Source of the DNA: Paguma larvata
Lineage: Eukaryota; Chordata; Mammalia; Carnivora; Viverridae
DNA: 64,000 bases
Assembly: GCA_030068075.1 (NCBI GenBank)
Contig: CM057827.1
Span: 73,360,500 to 73,424,499, forward strand
Reading direction: 5' to 3'
The translations under genes were made by a program, and so were the position numbers. Below, piece after piece: positions 12,022 through 22,010 of the stretch; positions within the stretch are counted from its first letter, which is position 1, and each line of letters starts with the position of its first letter. The notes under the pieces are model-generated. The model saw nothing but the letters and a program-made list of their open reading frames with translations. It did not search any database and was not told the DNA's origin.

Positions 12022-13008
12022 TTATTTCACACTTCTGCTGGGTCTGCTGCCAAAGACTTTTAAAGAAATTTTAAGCTTTTCCAGAACTTTCCAGAGAGCA
12101 TTTTTCATTTCTTTATTCCTGAGACTGTAAATCAAAGGGTTGAAGAGTGGAGTCACCATTGCATAGAACAAGGTCATGATCTTTGGCATCAGGGTAGAAT
12201 GGCTGGATCCGGGGTTCACATGCATCACCATAATCGTACCATAGAATAGCAACACCACGGACAAATGTGATCCACATGTTGAAAAGGCCTTATGCCGACT
12301 GGCTGCTGAGGGCAACTGAAGCACAGCAAGTATAACCAGGGCATAGGAGATGAGGATGAAGAAGAAGCTAAGGAGGATGATGAGGGAGCTTAGAGTATAG
12401 CTGATGAGCTTAGACATGGGGGCAGGAGCACATGAAAGGGTCAGCAATGGGCCTGAGTCACATACAAAGTGGTCAATTGCATTAGGACCACAGAAAGGCA
12501 GTTGGGAGATGAGAATAACAGGTACCAGATACCAGAGAAAGCCACATACCCAACAGGAAATTGCTAGGTTGAAACATTGTTGTCTGGTCATAACTGTGGC
12601 ATAATGCAGAGGATGACAGATGGCAAAGTAGCGATCAAAGGCCATTGCTGAGAGAAAGAAGCACTCTGTGGAGCCCATAGAAAAGAAGAAATATAATTGA
12701 AGGAAGCATCCAGTGAAAGAGATGGTCTTGGTCTCTGAGAGGAAGTTGATCAGTGTGTTTGGAACAGTGGAATTGACATACCAGATCTCCAGGAATGCAA
12801 AATTCCCAAGCAGGATGTACATGGGGGTGTGGAGATGCTGGTCCCAACAAACAGCACAGATAATGGCTCCATTTCCCATGAGAGTCAGGAGGTAGATGAT
12901 GGAGAAGAACATAAACAGGATGACCTGAATCTCCCTGCTGCAGGGAAAACCCAGAAGGATGAATTCTCTCACTGACTCAGAAGAGGATCCTGATGCAGAG
13001 ATGTTCAT
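12022..13008 (-). CDS. olfactory receptor, family 11
   Basis: This encodes a 328-residue rhodopsin-like GPCR, an odorant receptor of the plasma and ciliary membrane. It has an N-glycosylation sequon at Asn2-Ile-Ser4. Other marks are the TM1 'GNG' (45-47), 'LHTPMYILLGNFAFLEIW' before and in TM2 (59-76), and Cys101 to pair with Cys183. TM3 ends 'MAFDRYFAICHPLHY' (122-136); TM5 has 'SYALV', TM6 starts 'KAFSTCGSHL' (240-249) and TM7 has 'PLFNPLIYSLRN' (287-298). Loop 2 cysteines are at 173, 183 and 193. The 'GNGAII' and 'FLEIWYV' motifs and the 'SCAPAP' loop point to family 11 (OR11G, H or K). I cannot fix the orthologue, so no symbol is given. The C-tail after TM7 is about 10-15 residues longer than usual. 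The start is the ATG at 13008. On the minus strand a 'cttacag' acceptor-like site lies 5 bases upstream with a weak pyrimidine tract. It is the only gene here on the minus strand. Confidence 0.93.
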   Translation of the reverse strand: MNISASGSSSESVREFILLGFPCSREIQVILFMFFSIIYLLTLMGNGAIICAVCWDQHLHTPMYILLGNFAFLEIWYVNSTVPNTLINFLSETKTISFTGCFLQLYFFFSMGSTECFFLSAMAFDRYFAICHPLHYATVMTRQQCFNLAISCWVCGFLWYLVPVILISQLPFCGPNAIDHFVCDSGPLLTLSCAPAPMSKLISYTLSSLIILLSFFFILISYALVILAVLQLPSAASRHKAFSTCGSHLSVVLLFYGTIMVMHVNPGSSHSTLMPKIMTLFYAMVTPLFNPLIYSLRNKEMKNALWKVLEKLKISLKVFGSRPSRSVK

Positions 13009-13079
13009 GTAGGCTGTAAGCTGTGCAGCAATGAGACATCACCATGAGACCAAATCCTAACAGCTGAGCATAAAATACA
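13009..13079. other. 5' flank of the OR11 gene
   Basis: Short region upstream of the minus-strand OR11 start. The complement of 'ctgtaag' at 13014-13020 could be a splice acceptor for a noncoding first exon. The promoter is not identified. Confidence 0.3.
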
Positions 13080-13420
13080 AGGTCCTTCATGATCTGATCT
13101 GGCCTTTATCTACTTTATATACTTATTTTCTACTTTATCTACTTATTTAACCTTGTCTCTTTCCCTGTGCACCTTTGAGCTCTATGTCCAATAAGAAAAG
13201 AATAGTTGCATTTCCACCAAATGTTCTCCCTACCGAAGGTATCTTTTGCTCCTTCCTTCTTTCTTTTTTATCTTTTTGCTTTTCTATCTCTTAAGTATGT
13301 AAGCTTTACGAGAAAGAAGTTATGTTTTTCACTTCTATCTTATCAATGCCTAGTGCAATGCAGTCTCCATAGGCATGCCGACATATTTGCTGAATCAACA
13401 TTAAACACATGACTCATTAT
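13080..13420 (+). repeat. L2 LINE remnant
   Basis: It starts 'tcatgatctgatctggcc' and ends with 'atatttgctgaatcaaca', both typical of L2 3' sequence. It is diverged. Confidence 0.55.
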
Positions 13421-15928
13421 TTTTTTAAGCCAGAATGAATGAGAATTAACATTCTAAAGGCTAGGTAATTTTCTGCACTAAATAACTTATACTTTATACT
13501 TTGTATCGTGGATATTTCTTTACATGTTTTAATTTACCTACTGGACTATGAACCTCTGAGAGTAGAGACCAAGTGTTAATCATCTTTAATTCTTTTTCAG
13601 AGGCTAAAACATTATGTTTTAGGCAATATGTACTATGTAATTGTTAAACGGGTAAATCATTATACCTTCAGTTGAATCTTAATTCAGTTTTCTATCTAGA
13701 AGCCTAATAATTTCACATATGTAAAGAAAGAACCATTCCATTAGACCTTGAAGCTGGGAGGGAAGTTGTAGGGGCAGATGAGAGTAAGGGCATGCTGAAA
13801 AGAAGAGGTAGTAGACCAATATGGTATGTGACTAGAGTAACCAAATATACCTGTTTGTTTGGAACTGTCCCAAATTTAGCACTGACGGTCTTGTGATTAA
13901 TGGAACCCATTAAGCCCAGGGATGCAGGGATGGATAGTTAGTCATCCTGAAATTGACCCAGCCTACATTGAAAATGTATATGCACTAGCTCCTTTGGATC
14001 CTATTGAAGCCTATTCCTTTCAGTTGTCCACAGAGAAAAAGGAAAGATCAATATGACCTATGAAAGTACTGTGAGAAGTACACCTGGGAACCAGTGTTCT
14101 GGGAACAAGGAGCTGCCCAAATTGCTTTTCTAGGACTTCTTCATGTCTGTGCCATCTGAATACTCTAGTTATCAACTACAGCTACATGACCAAAGTCCTA
14201 GGGTGGGTAGATGTAGCCCTGATACATTTCTTTCCCTCAAGACTGAATTACTCAGTAAAGCAGCCCTATAGACTCAGAAGATTTTCTTTGAGCAGCTCTG
14301 CTTTTCTCTACTCTTGTGGTGCCCTTCAGACAGTTGCTACTTCAATTCAAATTTCTCTAAGGGTGTTTTTTGGTTTCTCCACTTAAGGTAGAGAACTACT
14401 TCTCTCTTTCCAAGGAGTCTTCTGGTGTTGGTATTAAGTATATTTATGTCTGACATATCCTTCACGACTGTTAATTTCTCCATGCCATTATCTTGGTTTG
14501 CCCAGGTTTTCTGCCTGAGTCAGATAAAACCATTACTGTGATTTCCCCAGCTGTAGCTACTTATGAGCTAAATTTATATACATATAAATTTATAACTATA
14601 AATATATAATATATATTATATAGAGAGATATACACAAAACACGAAGAGCCAACATTCTTTTAGTTTTAAATGCATTTATGAAACATCTCAAAACTGATTT
14701 GCTTTTCCTAATTTTATAACTTGCTAAGACTTCCTAGTGAAGGGTATTTTGGTATTGTGGCTTTTGTCTTCAGTGCTATGTCTTTTTGGAACCCTGGAGT
14801 GATGTGTACATAGAACTCCTAAAACGGTATCAGGGAAACAATACTTTCAGTCCTGTTTAACATTATCTTCTATGAGTTCTTGTCATAACTGACTCATATT
14901 CAAAAGAAGCTTTCTTGGAGTTGTGAAAAAGCTAGAGAAATTAATGTTTTGGAAAGCAGATACATCTATACTTACCTCGGTTAATTGCAAACACCACAAC
15001 TTTGCCAGGAATTGAAGCTATTTGGAATTTATCTTTCAGATCTTTCATCAAAGGTACTAAGAACAATAACAAGAATTAGGATTATTTCTCTAGAAAAAAA
15101 AAAAAGGGTAGGAGCGTGATGCAATTTCTGCATACCTGGGAACTACACCTGGAAGGAATGGGTCAGCTGTGTCCTTTCTTCTCAGTCTCAGTTTTAGTCT
15201 CAAAAGTGTGGATTCCAGGAACTTCACTGAAAAACAAATTCCCTTTTGCTCAATTAACTGTGCAGTGGCTGCCAGAGTCTCGTCAGGGGAGATGCCTGGA
15301 AGATGATGTGGGAAAGATACTGGAAGTTATTTCCAATTTTAAATTTGAAAGAAAGGATTCAAGTAACACCTACCTAAAACATTTAATCTAGAAATGGATT
15401 TCTGGAGAGGACCCTATTCTCTATATATTTTTGGTCTGTATTTCCAGAGATTGGCCCCTTGGGCATTTTAAAAAGTGTCTTTTCACCTCAGTAGTCCTTT
15501 GGTAGTCCTTTGGTAGTCCTTTGGGTAGGTTAGTCTCTCAGGCCAGCATCTGCCTTTACCTTCTGTGATTAGGCGTCTTCAGTAGAGGAACTAGGAAAAA
15601 TAAGTAGTCGTGTGAAATGAGTATGTGGTTGTGTCTCCTGAACTCAAAGCTTATTATCAATTGTCCTTTAATCTGTAAAACCAAGGTTCCTCTAGGGAAA
15701 GGAGGCAGCCATATCGTCAATCCCCAGAGAGATGTAGAAAAAAATTTCTGGCTTGTGAAGAAGAAAAAATGGACAACTTAAACACTATGAGATCTTTTTT
15801 TCTAGTGCAGGAAGTAAATCTGTTATGGTACATTTTTGGTTTTCTTCAGAATTAATGTCTAATTTTATTAGCTTTGTACTGTCATAGCATGATGAGCTCT
15901 CTTAAATTCTTGAATATATTCCCAACAT
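13421..15928. other. long intergenic stretch, no gene seen
   Basis: About 2.5 kb of AT-rich DNA without a convincing open frame. It includes a TA-rich patch near 14570-14625 and a small tandem repeat at 15491. No named repeat was recognised. Confidence 0.4.
15491..15523. repeat. 11-base tandem triplication
   Basis: The unit gtagtcctttg occurs three times head to tail without mismatch. Confidence 0.9.
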
Positions 15929-15944
15929 TCTTCTAAGCTTTTGT

Positions 15945-16012
15945 TTTTTTTTCTAATTTTAAGCTTTTGTTTTTATTTAGTTTTATTTAAGCTTTTGTTT
16001 TTCTATTTGTTT

Positions 16013-16054
<42 letters not shown>

Positions 16055-16196
16055 TGAGCTGGAGAGGGATAGAGAGGGAACGAGAGAATCTGTCAGTGCA
16101 GAGCCTGACACAGGTCTTGATCCCAGGAACCTGAGATCATGACCTGAGCAGAAATCAAGAGTTGGATGCTCAACTGACTGAGCCATCCAGGTATCC
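15945..16196 (-). mobile_element. felid CAN-SINE with perfect 16-base duplication
   Basis: Reverse SINE with a pure GA run at about 16014-16048. The flanks tcttctaagcttttgt at 15929-15944 and 16197-16212 are identical. The tail is odd: the duplicated target words 'aagcttttgttttt' recur twice inside it, near 15961 and 15989. Confidence 0.92.
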
Positions 16197-16453
16197 TCTT
16201 CTAAGCTTTTGTGTGTGCATGTACTTTTTTATTTTTAAAGTGCTATCCTTTTTTTGGTTGTCGAGTATAAGGGGCCCATATAATCATATTACAAAAATAT
16301 TTCTTCTAATATGTTTCCTGCATATTACTGTAAGATCTCATCATCTGAATGACTTTTTAGGGAATTTCTGGAATCAGGCATAGTAACTAAGAATAATAAA
16401 ATGCCCATTTGTATTTGGCCTTTGATCAAAAAAGATTTTTTTGAAGAATTAAA

Positions 16454-17162
16454 TCATTTATAGGGCATTATAGTACAATGTGGGGATCTTTGATCATCAA
16501 GAGGTTTGAGGTAGCAGAACCACAATACATCTGTGGTGATTGGGAATGGAGTTACAAAAGGTAGAGTGAACAGGAACCAAGATACATTTGCCCACTTAAT
16601 AATTTTGTCTACAATCAGTTCTTTACATCTTAATATCATCTTTGGTAGACATACCACAGGTATGTCTTTTGTACTATCCCAAACAGAAATACATCCACTT
16701 TGTAATGAAGTGAAGACAATGTTTCCAAATTTTGTGTACATCATGGCAGAGAATTTCCCACTGTGATGGAGATGCTTTTATTAGCATCAAATTGCAAAGA
16801 TTTTGTCCCCTCTTTTGGAAATTCACTGGAATTTTCTTCTGCCTTAGTGGATAGTAACATTTGGTATGTAAATTTGTTTTCTATGGTATTTAGATTCACT
16901 TTTTGCTGACACATCCCCACCATTGAGCTAGCAGCCAGCAGGCATTTCTTCTTTTCTCCATAAAATCTAGAGGTCAGCATAATTTTTTAGCATCTATCCC
17001 TCCCAACCCTAATAGACTTCTTCCGTCATGGCAATTGCTTTCAACTTCTCTATTGTGTAACATCCTCATCCAGTGATACCTGGTATATGTATCAACATAA
17101 TGATTAATGGGTATGGGAATATCTTTTTTTGAGAAAAGATAACTATCCAGAAATAAAAACAT
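16454..17162 (-). pseudogene. unidentified disrupted reading frame
   Basis: Three minus-strand frames run end to end with only a few bases of overlap: 17162-16974 (62 codons), 16980-16741 (79) and 16744-16454 (96). Together they make about 236 codons with two frame changes, which is long for such AT-rich DNA. The last two join at 'TGCCATGATG', where a single-base loss or gain would merge them. The third piece contains 'GCISVWDS', loosely like a WD-repeat strand end. I do not recognise the protein. It could be an old retrocopy, a viral fossil or chance. No poly(A) tract or intron signal settles it. Confidence 0.3.
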
Positions 17163-17389
17163 ATAATAATGAAAATTGAAAAATCAATGGACTGGTTTAA
17201 TAGTGAATGGGACAGTAGATAAGAAAATAAATTAACTAGAGACTATATCAGAAAACTTTATATATTAATTCATTGTACAAAAAGAAGAGAAAAATGGAAG
17301 AGAAGTTAAATATGGAGGTCTGACAGTTTAATTAGCAATTCTGAAGAAAAGAAGAGTCAGAAACAATATCTAAAGAGATAATATCTGAA

Positions 17390-17550
17390 CTTTTCTTTAG
17401 ATTTGGCCAAGCACAAAAATCTACAACTTCAAAGAGCAAGTCCAACATTCTGACACTATAAATTAAAAATTAACACTCTCCAAATTAGAAACAATGGGAA
17501 CTAAAGACAAAAACAACTGTAAAGGAACCAGAAGAAAATAGACTCTAGTT
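17390..17550 (+). mobile_element. old LINE-1 fragment
   Basis: The stretch 'gataatatctgaacttttct' followed by 'aaatctacaacttcaaagag' and 'aaaggaaccagaagaaaata' resembles a diverged part of old LINE-1. The same region recurs near 59770. Confidence 0.45.
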
Positions 17551-17570
17551 CCTGCCTTCTAGTCCTGTGA

Positions 17571-17862
17571 CTTATTCACTCCATACCTGGAAGTCTGCAA
17601 GTCCCTATCTCCTTCACCCACCCATCTTGCCCATTTTCCCATCCTCCTCCCCCCTTTCAACCATCAGTTTGTTCTCTGTATTTATAGATCTGATTCTTTT
17701 TGTTTATTCATTTGTTTTGTTCTTAGGTTCCACATATAAATGAAAACATGTGATACTTGTCTTTCTCAGTCCAATTATTTTATTAGCATAATGCTCTCTA
17801 GGTCTGTCCATGTTGTTGCAAATGGCAAGATCTTGTCCTTTTTGGTGACTCAGTAATATTCC

Positions 17863-17903
<41 letters not shown>

Positions 17904-18170
17904 TCATGTATGTATGTATATGTGTGTGTATCTATATCTTTATGTTATCTATTTATCTACCTATCCATCCATCCATCAATCCATCCATCCATCCATCTAT
18001 CCATCCATCTCTACCTACCATATCTTCCTTATCCATTTATCTACTAATGGACACTTAGACTGCTTCCATATCTAGGCTACTGTAAATAATGCTGCAATAA
18101 ACATAGTACATGTCTTTTTGAATTAGTGTTTTTGTTTTCTTTGTATAAATACTCGGTAGTTCTGTTTTCC
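17571..18170 (-). mobile_element. LINE-1 3' fragment, antisense
   Basis: Reverse LINE-1 3' UTR and end of ORF2: 'tttgttctctgtatttatag', 'ttccacatataaatgaaaac', 'aatgctgcaataaacatagt'. It is interrupted by GT and CATC microsatellites. Confidence 0.85.
17864..18010. repeat. compound microsatellite (GT)n plus (CATC)n
   Basis: GT array at about 17864-17902, then TATG-type repeats, then CATC/CTAT tetranucleotides at about 17950-18010. It sits inside the LINE-1. The open frames across it are microsatellite artefacts. Confidence 0.85.
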
Positions 18171-18297
18171 ACTTATCCTAAAGGTGTAACTCTTTGTGTC
18201 CCAGCTTAAGATGAAGAGTATTTATTATAAGGCTTCCCATGTAGGGAAGACCCTGGGTCTTAACTTCTTTTCGCAAAGCGTTTTGTAAAACTTCTTT

Positions 18298-18377
18298 TTT
18301 TTCTTTTTTTTAAAATTTATTGTCAAATTGGTTTCCATATAACACCCAGTGCTCATCCCAACAAGTGCCCTCCTCTC
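18298..18377 (-). mobile_element. very short LINE-1 insertion with target-site duplication
   Basis: About 80 bases: a T-run, 'aaaatttattgtcaaattgg', then 'cacccagtgctcatccca'. It is flanked by identical 13-base copies of gtaaaacttcttt at 18285-18297 and 18378-18390. It is a complete, extremely 5'-truncated insertion. Confidence 0.92.
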
Positions 18378-18390
18378 GTAAAACTTCTTT

Positions 18391-18887
18391 CTGAATCCCT
18401 AATCTGCCACAATTGGGAATCCTGTCAGGGAAAATGAAGGTGTGATGCTCCACTGTTTTGTTTATTTCTTTGGGTTCTGCATCATCCAAAGAATCCAGTG
18501 TTGTTTTTCTCTTCTATCTTGTTAATTTTTTGATGCATTTTATCAATTTTTTTTCTTTTGGTAGTAGGTCTAAACAATTTAGTTTTCTATTTATTAGTAA
18601 TTAAGGCAATTCTTTCATTTCTACTTCTAAAAAAGTCCTAATTTGTCCATTTCTCTTTGTTTCTACTGTTTTCACATTAATCCATGCTTTAAAATGTCTA
18701 ATCTCTTAAAAATATGAAATCTGCCCATTTATGCCTATTTCCTTTGCCAGTATCCTGGTGTAACTAACATTAGTTCTTTTCCGGAAGGCAGGCAGTTACC
18801 TGCTTTCCCATTTTCCTCTATCTGATTCTTCTAGAGTGAGAAACATAAATGAAATAATTTCTGTTACTTTTTAAAAATTACTTCAAA
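18391..18887. other. intergenic DNA, nothing recognised
   Basis: T-rich sequence without a gene or a repeat family that I can name. Confidence 0.4.
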
Positions 18888-19252
18888 TTATTTCCATTCT
18901 TTCCAGAATAAAGCCCAAACTCCTCAACATGACCTATAGGACTCTGTAGGTTCTGACTTCTGGCTACCTATTGAACCTCATCTCATATTCCCCCTCGTTC
19001 ACTGTGTTTCAGTCACCATGCTCTCTAAAGTTGGTGTCTCTCACTTGCTCTCTATTGTATTACCCTGTTTTATTCATTCATAGCAGGTATCAAAATCTAC
19101 AATTATTTTATACCTTGTCTGTCTTTCATATTAGAATGTTTACTCTATGAGAGACGGTCTTTTCTATCCTGTTGAAAATCATTATGAACTCAGTCATTAG
19201 CACAGTGCCTGGCATATATTTTCAGTTTTATAAATATTTGTTGAATGAAAAT
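18888..19252 (+). repeat. L2 LINE remnant
   Basis: 'aaagcccaaactcctcaaca' followed by 'acctataggactctgtaggt', ending 'gcacagtgcctggcatat' and 'ttgttgaatgaa', is the usual L2 3' arrangement. Confidence 0.7.
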
Positions 19253-19531
19253 ACATGTTCTTTTCTATAGGAATTTGTACATGTTATCTGTGTTCAGATT
19301 TGAACACAGATATGGCTGGATTTGTTAACTGCAGCTGAAATTTCTCTGTGTGTCTGTAAATGATGAAATATTTTATCCTTCTTGTATGAGTGCCAAATAG
19401 GTTCTTGTTCCTAGAAGAAATCCATACGTTAGATTATAGAGCTTCTTCAATTTAATGGCACTCTAATTCTGGTTGGTTATGGAGAATAATAAATTCTTTC
19501 ATAAATTTTAAATAAGAGAAATTGAATTTCT

Positions 19532-19750
19532 TTTTTTAAAATTTTATTTTAATGTTTATTTACTTTTTTGATAGAGAGACAGAGTGTGAGCAGGGGAGGG
19601 GCAGAGAAAGAGAGAGACACAGAATCTGAAGCAGGCTCCAGGCCCTGAGCTGTCAGCACAGAGCCTGATGTGGGGCTCGAACTCACAAACGGTGAGATTA
19701 TGACCTGAGCCGAAGTCGGTGCTCAACCGGCTGAGCCACCCAGGCGCCCC
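19532..19750 (-). mobile_element. felid CAN-SINE with perfect 15-base duplication
   Basis: Full-length reverse SINE, well preserved ('tgagccacccaggcgcccc'). Identical flanks agaaattgaatttct lie at 19517-19531 and 19751-19765. The good match and perfect duplication suggest a fairly young insertion. Confidence 0.95.
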
Positions 19751-19977
19751 AGAAATTGAATTTCTAATAATTTAAATGTTCCAGCCTTTTAAGAAAAAAG
19801 AAATGAACAGCTTCCAACTGAAGCTGCTAGCTCAGAAGTGTTTATATATAAGAATCCAAGTTCAGGTATTCAGAATCATTCCTTGAACAAATAAGAATTG
19901 TTGGCTAGTTTGGTTTAGAAAGAACTATATGTTTTTCTTCATCATTTTATAGCATATTAGGATATAACACAAATCTA

Positions 19978-21282
19978 TGTTGGGAACCATCTTGGGCTCA
20001 CAGGTTGAGACGTCTCCCTGTGTGGATAAGGCAGATGTTGCAAAGTCTCCTGCTGACTAAACGGCATCCCAATATTATCTCCTTCTAATGATAATCTTTC
20101 AGGCCTGGATTTCTTGAACTACTCTCATCAGTCTCAAGGGATATAATGCTTTGGTTTTATGGCATATGAGAAAGGGGACCCGGAGTGTGATGTCTTGATG
20201 AATAACATCTGAATGAGAGTAACCTGGCCAGAAGTAACCTCGAAGTTGCCTCTTGGGGATAGATTTAAAAAATTGATCACACAGAATAGCAGTCATGAGT
20301 TGGCTAAAAATTAGTAGACGTTAGGCCCCAAGACTCCTTGAACCAAACTAGATTTCCCTGCAGATACTGCATTATAGTAAACATCCCCTCAGTCCCACCA
20401 TAAAACCCCTGGAGCACATCACTGTAAAGCTTCTCTCAGTATTTGCTCAACAGACTGGTAGGAGAGGTTGTACAGAGACTTAGGACCTTCTCCGGAGGTT
20501 AGCTTAGCCTGAAAGATAAGAGCAGTATTTATACATAAGGCACAAGCAGAAGCCAAACAAAAGTAGCTACACATACCTTCACTGATCAACAATATTGAGC
20601 ACCTTCCTGAGGGTTACATTCCACTAATCCTTTTGCAATTCCTATCCCCACGCTCCCTTATAATGAAAAGGCAATAACAAAATACTTTGTACAGAAACTA
20701 CCATTTGTAGAAAGAATAAATAGACATGAACCCTTATAGTATAGACTCACTCACTCACAAAGGAAAAGAAGTTAGACAAAGCATTAGAGATTATGTCCCT
20801 ACCAAGTGAGTTATACCTCCTCCACTATGGTTAAAGATTATGGATAGAATGACTCCTAATCTATCCATAGATGACTAACATAGGTCTTAAGGCCACAATG
20901 TATGTGCCCTCTGTTTACTGAGGGCTGTGACAACAACCCTGCTCTCTTCTTAAAAACATCTTGTTATTTCCTCTGCTCTGCCTCAAAAACAATGCGTGAT
21001 CTTGGAACAAAAATCATAAAAATGGTTACTGCCTAATCTAAGATAAGACTGTCTCATTCTAGGTCTGGGGGATTCACAAATATGCCAACCTAAGAAAAAT
21101 TGTTAAAAAAGGCCTGTCACTGATGTAATGTCACTCACTGCCTTTAAATAAAGAAACTGAGATCAGCAGAGCAGGAATTCCTGCCTGGCTCTAGAAGCCA
21201 TGCTGCTCTCTGGAGTCATTCATTGTGCCGACACCGTTCATTCTTCGGAAATTCCTGGACGTGCCGGAGCTGGACTGCAGCA
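19978..21282 (+). mobile_element. solo LTR of an endogenous retrovirus, copy 1
   Basis: This 1305-base element starts TGTTGGGA and ends GCAGCA, bounded by ATCTA at 19973-19977 and 21283-21287 (a 6-base match AATCTA is also possible). Near the 3' end, TTTAAATA and AATAAA overlap at 21143-21152, giving plus orientation with a long U3. A close relative lies at 56692-58002. No gag, pol or env is adjacent, so it is a solo LTR left by recombination. The 5-6 base duplication, TGT-GGGA start and length above 1 kb suggest a betaretrovirus-like (class II) origin. That is inference. Confidence 0.8.
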
Positions 21283-21901
21283 ATCTACATTTTATTTTTT
21301 GTAAGACCGTTTTGTTTTCACATAGGAAAACTGGTTAATATGAATTTAATAAACTTCATCTACTGGTTTTACTGATCAGATGAGCTAGCATTACTTCCAC
21401 ATATCTACCATTATTAAAAGTGTGTATTATGTGTTCAACCAAATTAAATTTTATTTCTAATAAATTGTGTTGCTCTGTAATTGTGTTGCTCTGTAATGTC
21501 TTCTTATATATAATTTCTAATATCCGTTGTTAACTTTAAGACCTGGACTAACACTGAATTGATAATTGATGAAAAATCTTTGGATACCTAGACAACTCTT
21601 AAGATAGAACACAAAAACATTGATTGTGATGCCCAATTTTAATTTGCTTCCTGCTTTTATATATTATCAAATAGTTCCCAGGTAACAGTTTGATAGGGTG
21701 TTTAGCTACCTTTAGACCATGCTAAGGCATGTATTTATATCTGGCTCTATAAGAAGCATAAAAAGGGATACATGGGACTATAGGCATTTATGAAATGTAT
21801 ACAATATAATGATCTGCTGAGATGCTTGTGTGTGAAAGATATTCTCAAATATCAACTCTTCTCTTTCTCTACACTATTGAGGAAATAGAAGTTAGTTACT
21901 G
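21283..21901. other. intergenic DNA with a 16-base tandem duplication
   Basis: The unit ttgtgttgctctgtaa occurs at 21465-21480 and again at 21481-21496. Otherwise AT-rich and unrecognised. Confidence 0.5.
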
Positions 21902-22010
21902 TTTTAGTTCTTTTGGACTGCTATAACAATATCATAGATTGGGTGGCATATAAGCAGAAATTTATTTCTCACAGTTCTGGATGCTAAGAAGATAGATGTG
22001 ATAGAAAGCT
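21902..22010. repeat. old interspersed repeat, same family as at 6661
   Basis: 'ttggactgctataacaatat' and 'tttctcacagttctggatgc' match the pattern at 6661-6985. The family name is not certain. Confidence 0.5.

Noticed and set aside
12404..12895. Small frames on either strand inside the OR11 coding region, and similar ones inside the OR4Q3 and OR4M1 genes
   Set aside because: They are shadows of the receptor reading frames.
17864..18075. Open frames of Cys-Val repeats and of His-Pro-Ser-Ile repeats
   Set aside because: They are translations of GT and CATC microsatellites inside a LINE-1.
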